The notes beneath the pieces are model-generated. The model had not been told where the DNA came from and did not search any database. It worked only from the letters and a program-made list of their open reading frames with translations. Both the position numbers and the translations under genes were made by a program. Source: DASUBV01 sp035763085 (GTDB lineage: Bacteria > Actinomycetota > Actinomycetes > Streptosporangiales > Streptosporangiaceae). Taken from it: a DNA stretch of 64,000 bases. Position 1 is the first letter of the stretch. Every line of letters begins with the position of its first letter. The stretch lies in the NCBI GenBank assembly GCA_035763085.1, contig DASUBV010000016.1:1-64000 (forward strand), read 5' to 3'. Of this stretch, positions 8,514 to 16,677 are shown one piece after another.

Positions 8514-9503
8514 ATGGCGTCGAATCGCAGGAAGGCCGTCATAGCCGGGGCAGGAACAGCCGCCGCTGGTCTTGCCGCGGCCGCGATCGTCGTCTTCACC
8601 GGCGCGCCGGCCGCCCACCGCGAGACCGCGCCCTCCCCGTCACCCACGCAAGCCAGCCTGATCTCGCCTTTCACGGGGGAGCCCGTGACGGCCCTCCGGC
8701 GCGTGCTGATCGTGAAAATCGACAACCTGGACGCGGCCCGCCCCCAGACGGGGCTGACTCGCGCCGACATCATCTACCTGATCCCCGTCGAGGGCGGGCT
8801 CAGCCGGATCATGGCGGTGTTCTCCTCGCATGACCCGCCGGTCATCGGGCCGGTCCGCAGCAGCCGTGAGGATGACATCGAGCTGCTGCGCCAGTACGGG
8901 CGCCCCGCCTTCGCCTACTCCGGCGCCGACCCGCGGCTGCTCCCGCTGGTGCACCGGGCCCGGATCGTCGACCTGTACGAGGGACTGGCGCGGGGGTACT
9001 ACCGGGACGCGCGCAGGCCCGCCCCGCACAACCTCTACGCCCGGACCGGCCAGCTGCTGGCCCAGGCAGCCGGGGCCAGCAAGGCCCATGACATCGGCTT
9101 CCGGTTCGGCCCGCCGCCGCCCGGCGGCCAGCCCGCTACGTCGCGCTCGGTGTCGTTCCCGGCCGCGGCATTCCGCTTCAGCTGGTCGGCAGCCAAGCAG
9201 CGGTGGCTGGTGTCCATGGACGGCGCCCGCGCGCAGAGCACCGAGGACGGCCGGCTCAGCGCCGCCACCGTGGTGATCCAGTACACGAAAGTGCGGAACT
9301 CGCGTTTCCACAAGCAGGGCGTTCCCTCGCCGTACGCGGTGAGCGTCGCCTCGGGGGCTGCCGTCGTGCTGCGCGACGGGAAATCGTGGTCCGCGCACTG
9401 GTCGCGTCCGGCTGCCGATGCCGGCACCACGTTCACCACGGCCGCGGGACAGCCCATGACGTTCGCCCGGGGCCCGGTCTGGATCGTCCTCGCCGAGCGC
9501 TAG
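8514..9503 (+). CDS. DUF3048-family (YerB-like) exported protein
   Basis: The product is 329 aa. It begins with a basic stretch and one hydrophobic segment (about residues 9-30) that fits an export signal or membrane anchor. No lipobox cysteine is present although many relatives are lipoproteins. The body matches the DUF3048 family: PFTGEP, KIDNLDAARPQTGL, IGPVRSSREDD, a central APHNLY segment, and a second domain with RNSRFHKQG and a final FARGPVWIVL. Relatives such as Bacillus YerB have no established biochemical role; cell-envelope functions have been suggested. It is convergent with dprA and their stop codons overlap within one CTAG at 9500-9503. Confidence 0.85.
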   Translation: MASNRRKAVIAGAGTAAAGLAAAAIVVFTGAPAAHRETAPSPSPTQASLISPFTGEPVTALRRVLIVKIDNLDAARPQTGLTRADIIYLIPVEGGLSRIMAVFSSHDPPVIGPVRSSREDDIELLRQYGRPAFAYSGADPRLLPLVHRARIVDLYEGLARGYYRDARRPAPHNLYARTGQLLAQAAGASKAHDIGFRFGPPPPGGQPATSRSVSFPAAAFRFSWSAAKQRWLVSMDGARAQSTEDGRLSAATVVIQYTKVRNSRFHKQGVPSPYAVSVASGAAVVLRDGKSWSAHWSRPAADAGTTFTTAAGQPMTFARGPVWIVLAER

Positions 9504-10876
9504 CCGCTCCCGGACTGGTCGTGCCCGGCAGTATCCGCACCATCCCCGGCCGGGTCAGGGAGCGCCTGACCAGTCACGGCCGCGGTGTCCGCTGCCGGGA
9601 TGCCCGGCGTCGCTGTGACCGCTGGCGAGGTGTCCGCCCCGATGACCACTGCGGGAGTGACCGCTGCCGGAGTGACCGCTGCCCCGGTGCCCGCTGCCGG
9701 GGTACCCGGCCCTGGATACGCAACCGAAAGGGGCCTGATCCGCCACCCGTTGCCTGTGCGGCTGATGAAGCCAGCCGCCGCGAGCAGCCCGAGGCAGCGC
9801 AGCGCCGTGTCCAGGTCGACACCGGCCAGCACGGCGATGGCGGCAGGGCCCCGGCCGCCTCTCGCCGGGACGGCCTCCAGGACGGAGGTGGTGACCGGGT
9901 CCAGATGATCACGCGGCACGGCCGGGCCCAAGCGCGGGCCGGCCAGGTCAGTCCCGACCGGCGCGATGTGCTCCATCACGTCCCTGGCCCCGGTCACTAA
10001 CAGCGCGCCCCACTCCCGGATCAGCTCATGGCAGCCCGCTGAGTGCTCCGAGGTCACCGGCCCCGGCACGGCCATCAGCGGACGGCGCAGGTCGCGGGCG
10101 TGCCGGGCGGTGTTCAGCGCGCCGCTGCGCAGCGCCGCCTCCACGACGACCGTGCCGCGGCTCAAGGCCGCGATGACCCGGTTGCGGATCAGGAAGCCCG
10201 GCCGGGTCGGCGCCCGGTCCGGCGGGACCTCGCTGACCAGGGCACCGTGCTGCGCGATCGCGGCGAACAGCTCGTGGTGGCCGCGCGGATAGCCGTAGCT
10301 CAGGCCGCTGGCCAGCACCGCGACAGTCTGCCCGCCGACCGCCAGGGCGCCGCGGTGCGCGCAGCTGTCGACGCCGAAGGCGCCGCCGGAGATGACGCTC
10401 CAGCCGCGCTCGGCCATCATCGCGGTCAGCTCGGTGCTGACATGAGTGCCGTAGGCGGTCGCCGCGCGGGACCCGACCACGGAGACCGACCGCAGGCCGG
10501 CGAAGCGCAGGTCGGCCTCACCGCGCACCCACAGCGCGACCGGCCGGGCGGCGCCCAGGTCATCAAGCTGGGTCGGCCATTCCGGATCGCGGGGCACGAG
10601 CAGCCGGACCCCGTCGCGGGCCCAGACAGCCAGCTGTCCCGCCGGGGGAACCTGCCCCAGCCGGGCGCGCCAGCGCGCGAATGCCCGGTCCAGCCCCGGT
10701 AACCCGCGAGCCGCGGCTGGCAGCGCGGCCTGCGGGTCACGGCCCGATGACACGGCGGCGATCACCTCGGCCGGCTCGCAGGCGCCCAGCAGCCGGCCGA
10801 GCGCCTCATCGGCTGGATCGGCCAGGAAGCTGAGCGTCGTCCGGGCCAGCCTGTCCTCGCTTGTCACCATCACCAC
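9500..10876 (-). CDS. dprA: DNA-processing protein DprA (SMF family)
   Basis: DprA binds incoming single-stranded DNA and loads RecA during natural transformation; its role in actinomycetes is less clear. The 458-aa product has the SMF Rossmann domain: SVVGSRAATAYG, ISGGAFGVDSCAHRGAL, VAVLASGLSYGYP, and GTVVVEAALRSGALNTARHA. A winged-helix-like segment follows at about residues 330-390. The last 75 residues are a Pro/Ala/Thr-rich repeat-like tail built on GTGACCGCTGCC-type DNA units. Start GTG near 10876; internal starts are possible. In most actinobacteria dprA directly follows comM. Here about 7.7 kb of other genes separate them. Confidence 0.93.
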   Translation of the reverse strand: MVMVTSEDRLARTTLSFLADPADEALGRLLGACEPAEVIAAVSSGRDPQAALPAAARGLPGLDRAFARWRARLGQVPPAGQLAVWARDGVRLLVPRDPEWPTQLDDLGAARPVALWVRGEADLRFAGLRSVSVVGSRAATAYGTHVSTELTAMMAERGWSVISGGAFGVDSCAHRGALAVGGQTVAVLASGLSYGYPRGHHELFAAIAQHGALVSEVPPDRAPTRPGFLIRNRVIAALSRGTVVVEAALRSGALNTARHARDLRRPLMAVPGPVTSEHSAGCHELIREWGALLVTGARDVMEHIAPVGTDLAGPRLGPAVPRDHLDPVTTSVLEAVPARGGRGPAAIAVLAGVDLDTALRCLGLLAAAGFISRTGNGWRIRPLSVAYPGPGTPAAGTGAAVTPAAVTPAVVIGADTSPAVTATPGIPAADTAAVTGQALPDPAGDGADTAGHDQSGSG

Positions 10877-10931
10877 CTCCGCCTCCGACCATCGCCGGCC
10901 GGGGCGGCCGCCGCCGCAGCTGATCGCGCGC

Positions 10932-10984
10932 TGTGGACACGGCGCGGCAGGACGCCTGGCCTGTGGACGGCTGCCTGTGGATAA
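10932..10984 (-). promoter_or_regulatory. Cluster of three DnaA-box-like sites
   Basis: Three TGTGGA-type nonamers lie on the plus strand at 10932-10940 (TGTGGACAC), 10962-10970 (TGTGGACGG) and 10976-10984 (TGTGGATAA). The last is the exact complement of the classical DnaA box TTATCCACA. The cluster lies in the 299 bases upstream of the possible leader ORF and just upstream of dprA. A role in DnaA titration or regulation is inferred only. Confidence 0.4.
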
Positions 10985-11132
10985 GGCCAGCGGGCCGGGC
11001 CCGGACGAGCGCGGGCCTGGTTTCCCCGGCGGGGCTGCCCGGCGGGCGGGCTCAGCCGGAGTGAGTAGGTTTCCTCACCCTGATGGCCGATCCCGCGCGT
11101 GCTGCCTGCTGGAAGTGTCGTGACCGCATGTC

Positions 11133-11156
11133 CTGAGGGCCGCCGATAGCCCTCAG
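11133..11156 (+). other. Perfect 8-bp hairpin in the leader region of the glycosyltransferase locus
   Basis: CTGAGGGC and GCCCTCAG form a perfect stem with an 8-base loop, 20 bases before the predicted 35-aa leader ORF. It could be a terminator for upstream transcripts or part of a 5' leader structure. There is no U-tract. Confidence 0.35.
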
Positions 11157-11175
11157 CACGCGAGGGGGGACACAG

Positions 11176-11283
11176 ATGGACAGCAACGAGGGCGCCCGGA
11201 CGAGCCGGGCCGGCAAGCCAGCAACGGGCAGGCGCGCCGGGCTACCCAGGCCGGCCGTCAATTGCGGGGGGAGGCGTTCATGA
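11176..11283 (+). CDS. Possible 35-aa leader peptide coupled to the glycosyltransferase gene
   Basis: This is a short frame of 35 codons from ATG 11176 with a strong purine-rich ribosome-binding site (GAGGGGGG, 7 bases upstream). The product is basic (about seven Arg and one Lys), contains one Cys and shows no similarity I recognise. Its TGA overlaps the ATG of the next gene as ATGA (11280-11283), the classic arrangement for translational coupling. It could be a true small protein or a leader that controls ribosome entry to the glycosyltransferase. The RBS and overlap are seen directly; the function is unknown. Confidence 0.4.
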   Translation: MDSNEGARTSRAGKPATGRRAGLPRPAVNCGGRRS

Positions 11284-12446
11284 AGGTCCTGCACGTGATC
11301 ACCGGGCTAGACGCGGGGGGTGCCGAGCTCCAGCTGGCCATGCTGCTGCGGCACACCAGGCACGAGGCAGATGTCGTCACCCTGTACAACCCGGGTCCTG
11401 TTGCCGACATGATCCGCGAGGAGGGCACCTCGGTCCGCAACCTGGGGATGCGGAGCAACCGGGAACTGGGTGCCCTCGTCAGGTTGCGCAACCTGATCCG
11501 CGACGGGCGCTACGACGTTGTGCACACTCATCTGTACCGCACGCAGGTGTATGCCCGGCCGGCCGCCCGGCTGGCCGGCACACCTGTGGTGCTGACCACC
11601 GAGCACTCCATTGGCGAGACCCACATTGAGCGCCGCCCGATGACCCGCAGTGTGCGGGCCCTGTACCTGGCATCCGAGATGTTCTCCGACGCGACGATCG
11701 CCGTGTCCGACATCGTGCGGGACCGCCTGGTGCGCTGGGGCGTGTCCGGCCGGAAGATCACCGTCGTCCCCAACGGCGTGGAGGTCACCGAGCTGTCCTT
11801 CGACCCGGCTGCGCGCCAGCAGGTCCGCGCGCAGTTCGGGATCGCCCCCGACACCTACGTGATCGGCGCGCTCGGGCGGCTGGATCCCAACAAGCGCGTC
11901 GACCTCACCATGGAGGCCGCCAGGCCGGTGCTGGGCGACAAGTGCAAGTTCCTGGTGATCGGCCGCGGCGAAGATCAGGAGCGGCTGGAGAAGGCCGCGG
12001 CCCGGCTCGGCGTCAGCGACCACGTCATCTTCGGCGGCTACCAGAAGGACACCACCGCGATGCTGGCCGCCTTTGACCTGTACGTCGCCGCCTCGCTGCA
12101 GGAGACCTTCGGGCTGTCGGTGCTGGAGGCGCTGGCCAGCGGGCTGCCGGTGCTGTACACCACGTGCCCGGCGCTGGATGGCATCCACACCGAGCGCGCC
12201 CGCCAGGTCACCGGCACGCCAGAAGCCCTGGGCCAGGAGATCCGCAAGGAATACGAGGCTGGCCCGCGCGAGCGCATCGCCGACCCCAGCGTCTTTGCTC
12301 AGTACGGCATGGAGTCGGTGGCCACCCGCATCGATGACCTGTACGAGGAGATCCTGGCCGGGCGGCCGCAGCGGGCCCGGCGGCGGGCCGCGCAGCCCAA
12401 GCCGCCATCCCCCACGCCGCGGCCCGCATCCGGGATCGCCGACTAG
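11280..12446 (+). CDS. GT4-family glycosyltransferase (PelF-like)
   Basis: The 388-aa cytosolic GT-B glycosyltransferase has the N-terminal LHVITGLDAGGAELQL loop, a central VVHTHLYRTQVYAR, VVPNGVEV, the nucleotide-sugar region ALGRLDPNKRVDL, and the E-x7-E motif in LQETFGLSVLEALASGLPV. The overall pattern is that of GT4 enzymes and resembles PelF, which uses UDP-GalNAc or related donors in Pel-type exopolysaccharide synthesis. The acceptor and donor are not shown by sequence. ATG 11280 has GGGGGGAGG upstream; a TTG at 11262 is in frame but worse. The C-terminus is a Pro/Arg-rich tail. It lies 156 bp before a secreted carbohydrate deacetylase-like gene, so the two probably act on the same polymer. 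Confidence 0.88.
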   Translation: MKVLHVITGLDAGGAELQLAMLLRHTRHEADVVTLYNPGPVADMIREEGTSVRNLGMRSNRELGALVRLRNLIRDGRYDVVHTHLYRTQVYARPAARLAGTPVVLTTEHSIGETHIERRPMTRSVRALYLASEMFSDATIAVSDIVRDRLVRWGVSGRKITVVPNGVEVTELSFDPAARQQVRAQFGIAPDTYVIGALGRLDPNKRVDLTMEAARPVLGDKCKFLVIGRGEDQERLEKAAARLGVSDHVIFGGYQKDTTAMLAAFDLYVAASLQETFGLSVLEALASGLPVLYTTCPALDGIHTERARQVTGTPEALGQEIRKEYEAGPRERIADPSVFAQYGMESVATRIDDLYEEILAGRPQRARRRAAQPKPPSPTPRPASGIAD

Positions 12447-12602
12447 CCACCGCAACGGCCGGCCGGCGGGGCGCACCCCCGCCGGCCGCGCCGCCCCTCA
12501 CATCGCGGCCCCCGCCGCCAGGCAGCAGCCGCCCCGCACGATCAGACCGCCGCACCGCTGGGTGATCACGCACCAGCCGCTGCCGGACGACAGGAGTACG
12601 CA

Positions 12603-14801
12603 ATGAAGGCAGGGATACGAGTGCGCACCGCGATAGCCGGGGCTACCGCGGCCCTCATGGCGACGGGCGCCCTGGCGCTGACCACAGCGCCGGCGGCCCC
12701 CGCGGCGACCACGCCGCGGATTGACCTCGGTGTGCTGGTGGTCAGCGACGGCAGCCCGTGGATCGAGGCCATCCGCCAGCAGCTCAGCTCCGAGGGCGTG
12801 CCGACCACGGTCGTCAACCTCAACGACTCAGGCCGGCCCGCGATCACCAGCTCGTACCTGTCCGGGACGCTGTCCGACGGGACCCCGGAGGGCCACTTCC
12901 AGGGCGTTGTGCTGCCGAACGACGCGCCGTCCGGGCTGTCTGCTGACGAGATGAACGCGCTGGCCAGCTATGAGTCGGCGTTCTCCGTGCGGCAGGTGGA
13001 CGCCTATCTCTACCCGACCGGCAACGTGGGGACGAACCCGCCGTCCTACGCCGGGTCGCTGGACGGCTCGGCGGCCACCGTGACCGCGGCGGCTAAGACC
13101 GCCGGGTTCGGTTATCTCAAGGGCACTTACAACTTCCAGGGCACGGCGGGCGGCGCCACGTCCTACGGCTACCTGACGACGCCGCTGCCCAACACGCCTA
13201 CGACGACCTTCACCCCGTTCCTGACCGAGACCATCCCGGGTACCTCCACCACGGGCACCCTGGCCGGCGTCTACAACAACAACGGCCGGGAGCAGCTGGA
13301 GATCAGCTTCGGCTACAACTACTACCAGCTGCAGTACCGCTACCTGGCGCACGGCATCGTCGACTGGCTGACCCGCGGCGTGCACATGGGGTACTGGCGC
13401 AACTACCTGACCGCTGACGCCGACGACGTGTTCAACGCCGACGCCGAGTGGAGCCAGGCCGGCAAGTGCACGCCCAACGACACGGTCTGCCCGCCCGGCA
13501 CCCCGGACACCACGCCGAGCCGGATGACCCCGGCCGACGTCACCTTCGCCTCGAACTGGCAGCAGCAGCACAACTTCAAGCTCGAGTTCCTGTTCAACGG
13601 CGGCGCGTCGGCACGGTTCCAGGTCAACGGCACGGACCCGCTGCTGACCGCGTTCCAGCCGGTGGCCAGCAAGTACTGGTGGGTCAACCACACCTTCACC
13701 CACCAGTGGCTGGGCTGCATCCAGGACTTCACGGTCTCGCCGTGGCAGTGCACCACCGACAGCAGCGGGAACACCGAGTGGGTCGACTACAACACGGTCA
13801 ACGGCGAGATCACGCAGAACGTCCAGTGGGCGCACGCCAACGGCATCCCGATCGAGGCCGATGAGCTGGCGCCTGGCGAGTACTCCGGGCTGCGTATCCT
13901 GCCGCAGCAGCCGGCCGACAACCCGAACCTGCTCCAGGCGATCAGCGACAACGGCATCAAGTGGGTGCCGATCGACGCCAGCCGAGAGCCCGCGATGCGG
14001 CCGGTCGGCGACGCGCTCGGCGTGCCGCGCCACCCGATCGACGTGTTCTACAACGTCAGCACCAAGGCGGACGAGACGTCGGAGTACAACTGGATCTACG
14101 ACTCAGCGGCCGACGGCGGCAGCGGTCTGTGCACGGCCAACGGGACGCCCTGCTTGGCCCCGCTGAGCCTGACGACCGGGTGGACCTCGTTCATCCTGCC
14201 GGTACAGGTCAACACCATGCTCGGCTCGATGGTGCAGAACGACCCGCGGCCGTTCATGTTCCACCAGTCGAATCTGACCAACGACCGGCTGATCTACCCG
14301 GTCCTGAACGGCGCGCTGTCGGCCTACCGCGGCGTGTTCGCGAGCAACGCGCCCATCGTGAACCAGCGGCTGTCCGCGGCCGGCACGGCCCTGAACAACC
14401 AGGACAAGTGGGCGCAGACGCTCAACGGCGGCTCGGTGAGCGGCTATGTGCAGGGCAAGACGGTCACCATCACCGGACCGTCGGGCACCTCGGTGCCGGT
14501 CACGGCCCCGGCCGGGACCCATTTGGGCACGGCCACAGGCCCGACGTTCGGCGCGAGCTACGGGCAGGAGCTCTCGGCCTACACGACGCTGGCGTCCGGC
14601 CCGCTCACGCTGGTCCTGAAGGCCACCCCGTACGCCGGCGGCGCGGCCACCGCGGCCAAGGTCGCGACCACCACGCGCGCGGTCAAGTCCACGGGGGCCA
14701 TCGACACCACCAAGAATCCGGACGCGCTGCCCCAGGGCAAGCTCGGCACCGCGGTCCTGAACGCGGTGAACGGGCCCGCCGTCACGACGTCCGGAAAGTA
14801 G
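12603..14801 (+). CDS. Secreted polysaccharide deacetylase-like protein (Agd3/CE18-type)
   Basis: The 732-aa product has an N-terminal Sec signal (basic start, hydrophobic core at residues 10-29, probable cleavage after Ala 32-35). An N-terminal region of about 230 residues precedes a deacetylase-like domain. There the motif TADADDVF (D272, D274, D275) and the HTFTH box (H363, H367) match the metal-binding Asp and HxxxH arrangement of NodB-like and CE18 enzymes. CE18 includes fungal Agd3, which deacetylates galactosaminogalactan. The C-terminal 130 residues look like a beta-rich accessory domain. ATG 12603 has AGGAG upstream. It follows a PelF-like glycosyltransferase and is closed by a strong hairpin. 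Export and deacetylase fold are well supported; the substrate is inferred. Confidence 0.75.
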   Translation: MKAGIRVRTAIAGATAALMATGALALTTAPAAPAATTPRIDLGVLVVSDGSPWIEAIRQQLSSEGVPTTVVNLNDSGRPAITSSYLSGTLSDGTPEGHFQGVVLPNDAPSGLSADEMNALASYESAFSVRQVDAYLYPTGNVGTNPPSYAGSLDGSAATVTAAAKTAGFGYLKGTYNFQGTAGGATSYGYLTTPLPNTPTTTFTPFLTETIPGTSTTGTLAGVYNNNGREQLEISFGYNYYQLQYRYLAHGIVDWLTRGVHMGYWRNYLTADADDVFNADAEWSQAGKCTPNDTVCPPGTPDTTPSRMTPADVTFASNWQQQHNFKLEFLFNGGASARFQVNGTDPLLTAFQPVASKYWWVNHTFTHQWLGCIQDFTVSPWQCTTDSSGNTEWVDYNTVNGEITQNVQWAHANGIPIEADELAPGEYSGLRILPQQPADNPNLLQAISDNGIKWVPIDASREPAMRPVGDALGVPRHPIDVFYNVSTKADETSEYNWIYDSAADGGSGLCTANGTPCLAPLSLTTGWTSFILPVQVNTMLGSMVQNDPRPFMFHQSNLTNDRLIYPVLNGALSAYRGVFASNAPIVNQRLSAAGTALNNQDKWAQTLNGGSVSGYVQGKTVTITGPSGTSVPVTAPAGTHLGTATGPTFGASYGQELSAYTTLASGPLTLVLKATPYAGGAATAAKVATTTRAVKSTGAIDTTKNPDALPQGKLGTAVLNAVNGPAVTTSGK

Positions 14802-14847
14802 GCGGCTGCCCGGCCTTAGCCGGCCAGCCGCCGGCTTCCGGCGCAAC

Positions 14848-14888
14848 GCCCTCGCGCCGGCGCACTCCCCCCGTGCCGGCGCGAGGGC
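14848..14888 (+). terminator. Strong hairpin terminator after the deacetylase gene
   Basis: A perfect 14-bp GC stem (arms 14848-14861 and 14875-14888, arm sequence GCCCTCGCGCCGGC) encloses a 13-base loop, 47 bases after the deacetylase stop. It lacks a U-tract, as is usual for high-GC actinobacterial terminators. Confidence 0.75.
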
Positions 14889-14951
14889 ACCGGACGTGAC
14901 GGTCACCGGATGCCGGGAGTCACCGGCACCGGTGATCGCCCACCCGCAGCC

Positions 14952-14990
14952 GGGTCACCGGCATGCCAGCACATACGAAACGGGGCCACG
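14952..14990. repeat. Att-like repeat, copy A
   Basis: This 39-base sequence (GGTCACCGGCATGCCAG, then ATACGAAACGGGG) recurs at 16954-16992 and 18482-18520. Copies B and C abut comM 3' ends; this copy has only the distal part. Together they bracket two small gene modules. The interval 14889-15166 holds no convincing gene. Confidence 0.55.
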
Positions 14991-15166
14991 CCGACGCGGC
15001 GGGTGTGCAGATCTCCCAGCACCGCAGCATCAGCCCCGCTGCCGGGGTGATCGAGACGTCAGCCAGCGAGCGCGACCCAGCCGATGCCCCTACCGCCCAG
15101 CCGATGTCCCGATCGCTTGCTGGCCAGGACCGGCGCCCATCGGGCTAATCGCGGCTGGCTGAGGCG

Positions 15167-16375
15167 TCAGGCGGAGATGCCGGGCGGGGCGCCGCGGCAG
15201 ATCTCGCGATAAGCCTCGCGCAATTCGCGAGCCTCGGGCTCAGCGCGGGCGGCGACGGCGCTGATGACTTCCTCGGCGCGCCAGTAGTTCGAGGGCACCA
15301 GCAGCCTGCTGGTCACTGCGTCGAGAGCGGTCCCGGCTGCCTCGTCCAGGCGCCCGGTCCCGGCGAGAGTCAGTGCCAGGTCCAGCCGCGCGGAGGCGGC
15401 CCGCCGCGGCCGGGACGGCCCGTCGGCGTCTGACTCCAGCCGGGCGAGCACCTGCCGGGCATGGCCCTCCGCGCCGGGATCTCCGGCCCACGCCAGGGTC
15501 GTCGCTACATACGCGTGCTGCTTGGCCGGGTCATACCTATAGTGGTGCTCGGGCTCATCCGGGGCGGACAGCGGCGACACCAGGCCCTCGGTGCGGCGCA
15601 GCGCGTCCAGGGTCTCGCGGATGTCGCCGAGCCGGGCCCGGGCCCGGCCTTCCTGCGCGGTCGCCTGGATGTGCGCGCTGGAGCCCTGCGGAGCGACCCG
15701 CTGGGCCGCCTTCGCCAGTGCAGCAGCCTGCGGGTAGTCACCGCTGGTCAGAACCTGCCACGCACATGTCTCCAGAGCCCAGGCGGCGATCTCGGCGTGC
15801 CCGGTTTCACGGGCCAGCTGCGCCGCGGTAGCCAGGTGCGCCGCCGCAGCGTCAGCCAGGCCGAGATCGACCGCGCAGGTCGCGGCCAGCAGCGACAGCC
15901 ACCCGCCGGCCACCAGGAGACGCCGCCGCTCAGCCAGCGTCGACCGGGCGTCCAGCAGTCCGGTGAGGTAGCCGAGGTGGCGGCGTACCCGCGGCAGCAG
16001 CGACGCCGGCGATGTCTTCGGGTAGGCGACAGCCAGCGAGTCGGTCACCCGCTCCAGCTGTTCCACGGTAGCCATGCCGACATCGGTCACCGCGGCCCGG
16101 CGGACCAGCTCGAGGGCGGCGATCTCGTCGTCGACCGGGTCGCAGGGGCCCAGGACGTGGCCGGCTGGCAGGCGGGCGAGTCCGGCGAGCTGACCGCCGG
16201 CGCCGAGGACGGCGTCGAGGCGCTGTGCCATCCGCTGGGAGGGCTGCTGCCGACCGCTGCGGTACCGGGAGATCAGGGCCTTGTCACAGGGCACCTGGCG
16301 GGCCAGCGTGCTGACGCTGATGCCGTGGTCGTCCATCAGCGCGCGTAGCGCCTCAGCGAAGCCACCCACCGGCAT
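15167..16375 (-). CDS. XRE-family transcriptional regulator with TPR-like C-terminus
   Basis: The 402-aa product has an N-terminal helix-turn-helix of the XRE/Cro type (about residues 5-55: FAEALRALMDDHGISVSTLA, then CDKALISRYRSGRQQPS). A long alpha-helical region follows, with repeated Ala-rich helices typical of TPR-like sensor domains in actinobacterial regulators. ATG 16373-16375 was chosen because the HTH begins right there; the open frame upstream is out of pattern. Three GTTGAC repeats lie 13-38 bases upstream, between this gene and two divergent small genes, and are a likely operator. What the sensor domain detects is unknown. Confidence 0.85.
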   Translation of the reverse strand: MPVGGFAEALRALMDDHGISVSTLARQVPCDKALISRYRSGRQQPSQRMAQRLDAVLGAGGQLAGLARLPAGHVLGPCDPVDDEIAALELVRRAAVTDVGMATVEQLERVTDSLAVAYPKTSPASLLPRVRRHLGYLTGLLDARSTLAERRRLLVAGGWLSLLAATCAVDLGLADAAAAHLATAAQLARETGHAEIAAWALETCAWQVLTSGDYPQAAALAKAAQRVAPQGSSAHIQATAQEGRARARLGDIRETLDALRRTEGLVSPLSAPDEPEHHYRYDPAKQHAYVATTLAWAGDPGAEGHARQVLARLESDADGPSRPRRAASARLDLALTLAGTGRLDEAAGTALDAVTSRLLVPSNYWRAEEVISAVAARAEPEARELREAYREICRGAPPGISA

Positions 16376-16387
16376 GCACCCACCGCA

Positions 16388-16413
16388 GTTGACGACTGTT
16401 GACCGGCGTTGAC
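16388..16413. promoter_or_regulatory. Three GTTGAC repeats at exact 10-bp spacing (putative operator)
   Basis: GTTGAC occurs at 16388-16393, 16398-16403 and 16408-16413. The 10-bp period puts all three on one face of the helix. The array lies between the divergent XRE gene and the 69-aa small gene, so it probably binds the XRE regulator. The hexamer also resembles a -35 box for rightward transcription. Confidence 0.55.
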
Positions 16414-16467
16414 GTCCTGCCAGTCCCCGCTTCCACCGTAACCGCCGCGCCGCACACAGTGGTGGCC

Positions 16468-16677
16468 ATGTCACCACAACCTGCCAGCATGCCGGCCGCG
16501 GCCAGCCTGAGCGCGAGCCTGCGCCAGAGCATGACCGACCTTGACGCGGTTCTGAAGCAGCTGCCTGCCTCCGCGCCGACCGAGACCGAGCGCGCGGCGC
16601 GGGTACTGGATCAGGTCGCGGCCGAGTTGAGCGAAGCAGTTGCTGCGCTCCGCGACAGGACGGGCACGTCATGGTGA
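16468..16677 (+). CDS. Small hypothetical protein (69 aa)
   Basis: The product is Ala-rich, mildly acidic and helical (SLRQSMTDLDAVLKQL, then AARVLDQVAAELSEAVAAL), a possible short coiled-coil. I recognise no family. It starts divergently from the XRE regulator about 90 bp away and overlaps the next small gene by seven bases, so the two are probably co-transcribed. A longer start near 16399 would run through the GTTGAC operator and is unlikely. It could be a small partner of the XRE regulator, analogous to but unlike the DUF397 partners known in streptomycetes. Confidence 0.55.
   Translation: MSPQPASMPAAASLSASLRQSMTDLDAVLKQLPASAPTETERAARVLDQVAAELSEAVAALRDRTGTSW

Noticed and set aside
14896..15162. 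88-codon plus-strand frame after the deacetylase
   Set aside because: It runs through the terminator flank and att-like repeat A, has no ribosome-binding site and no protein-like pattern.
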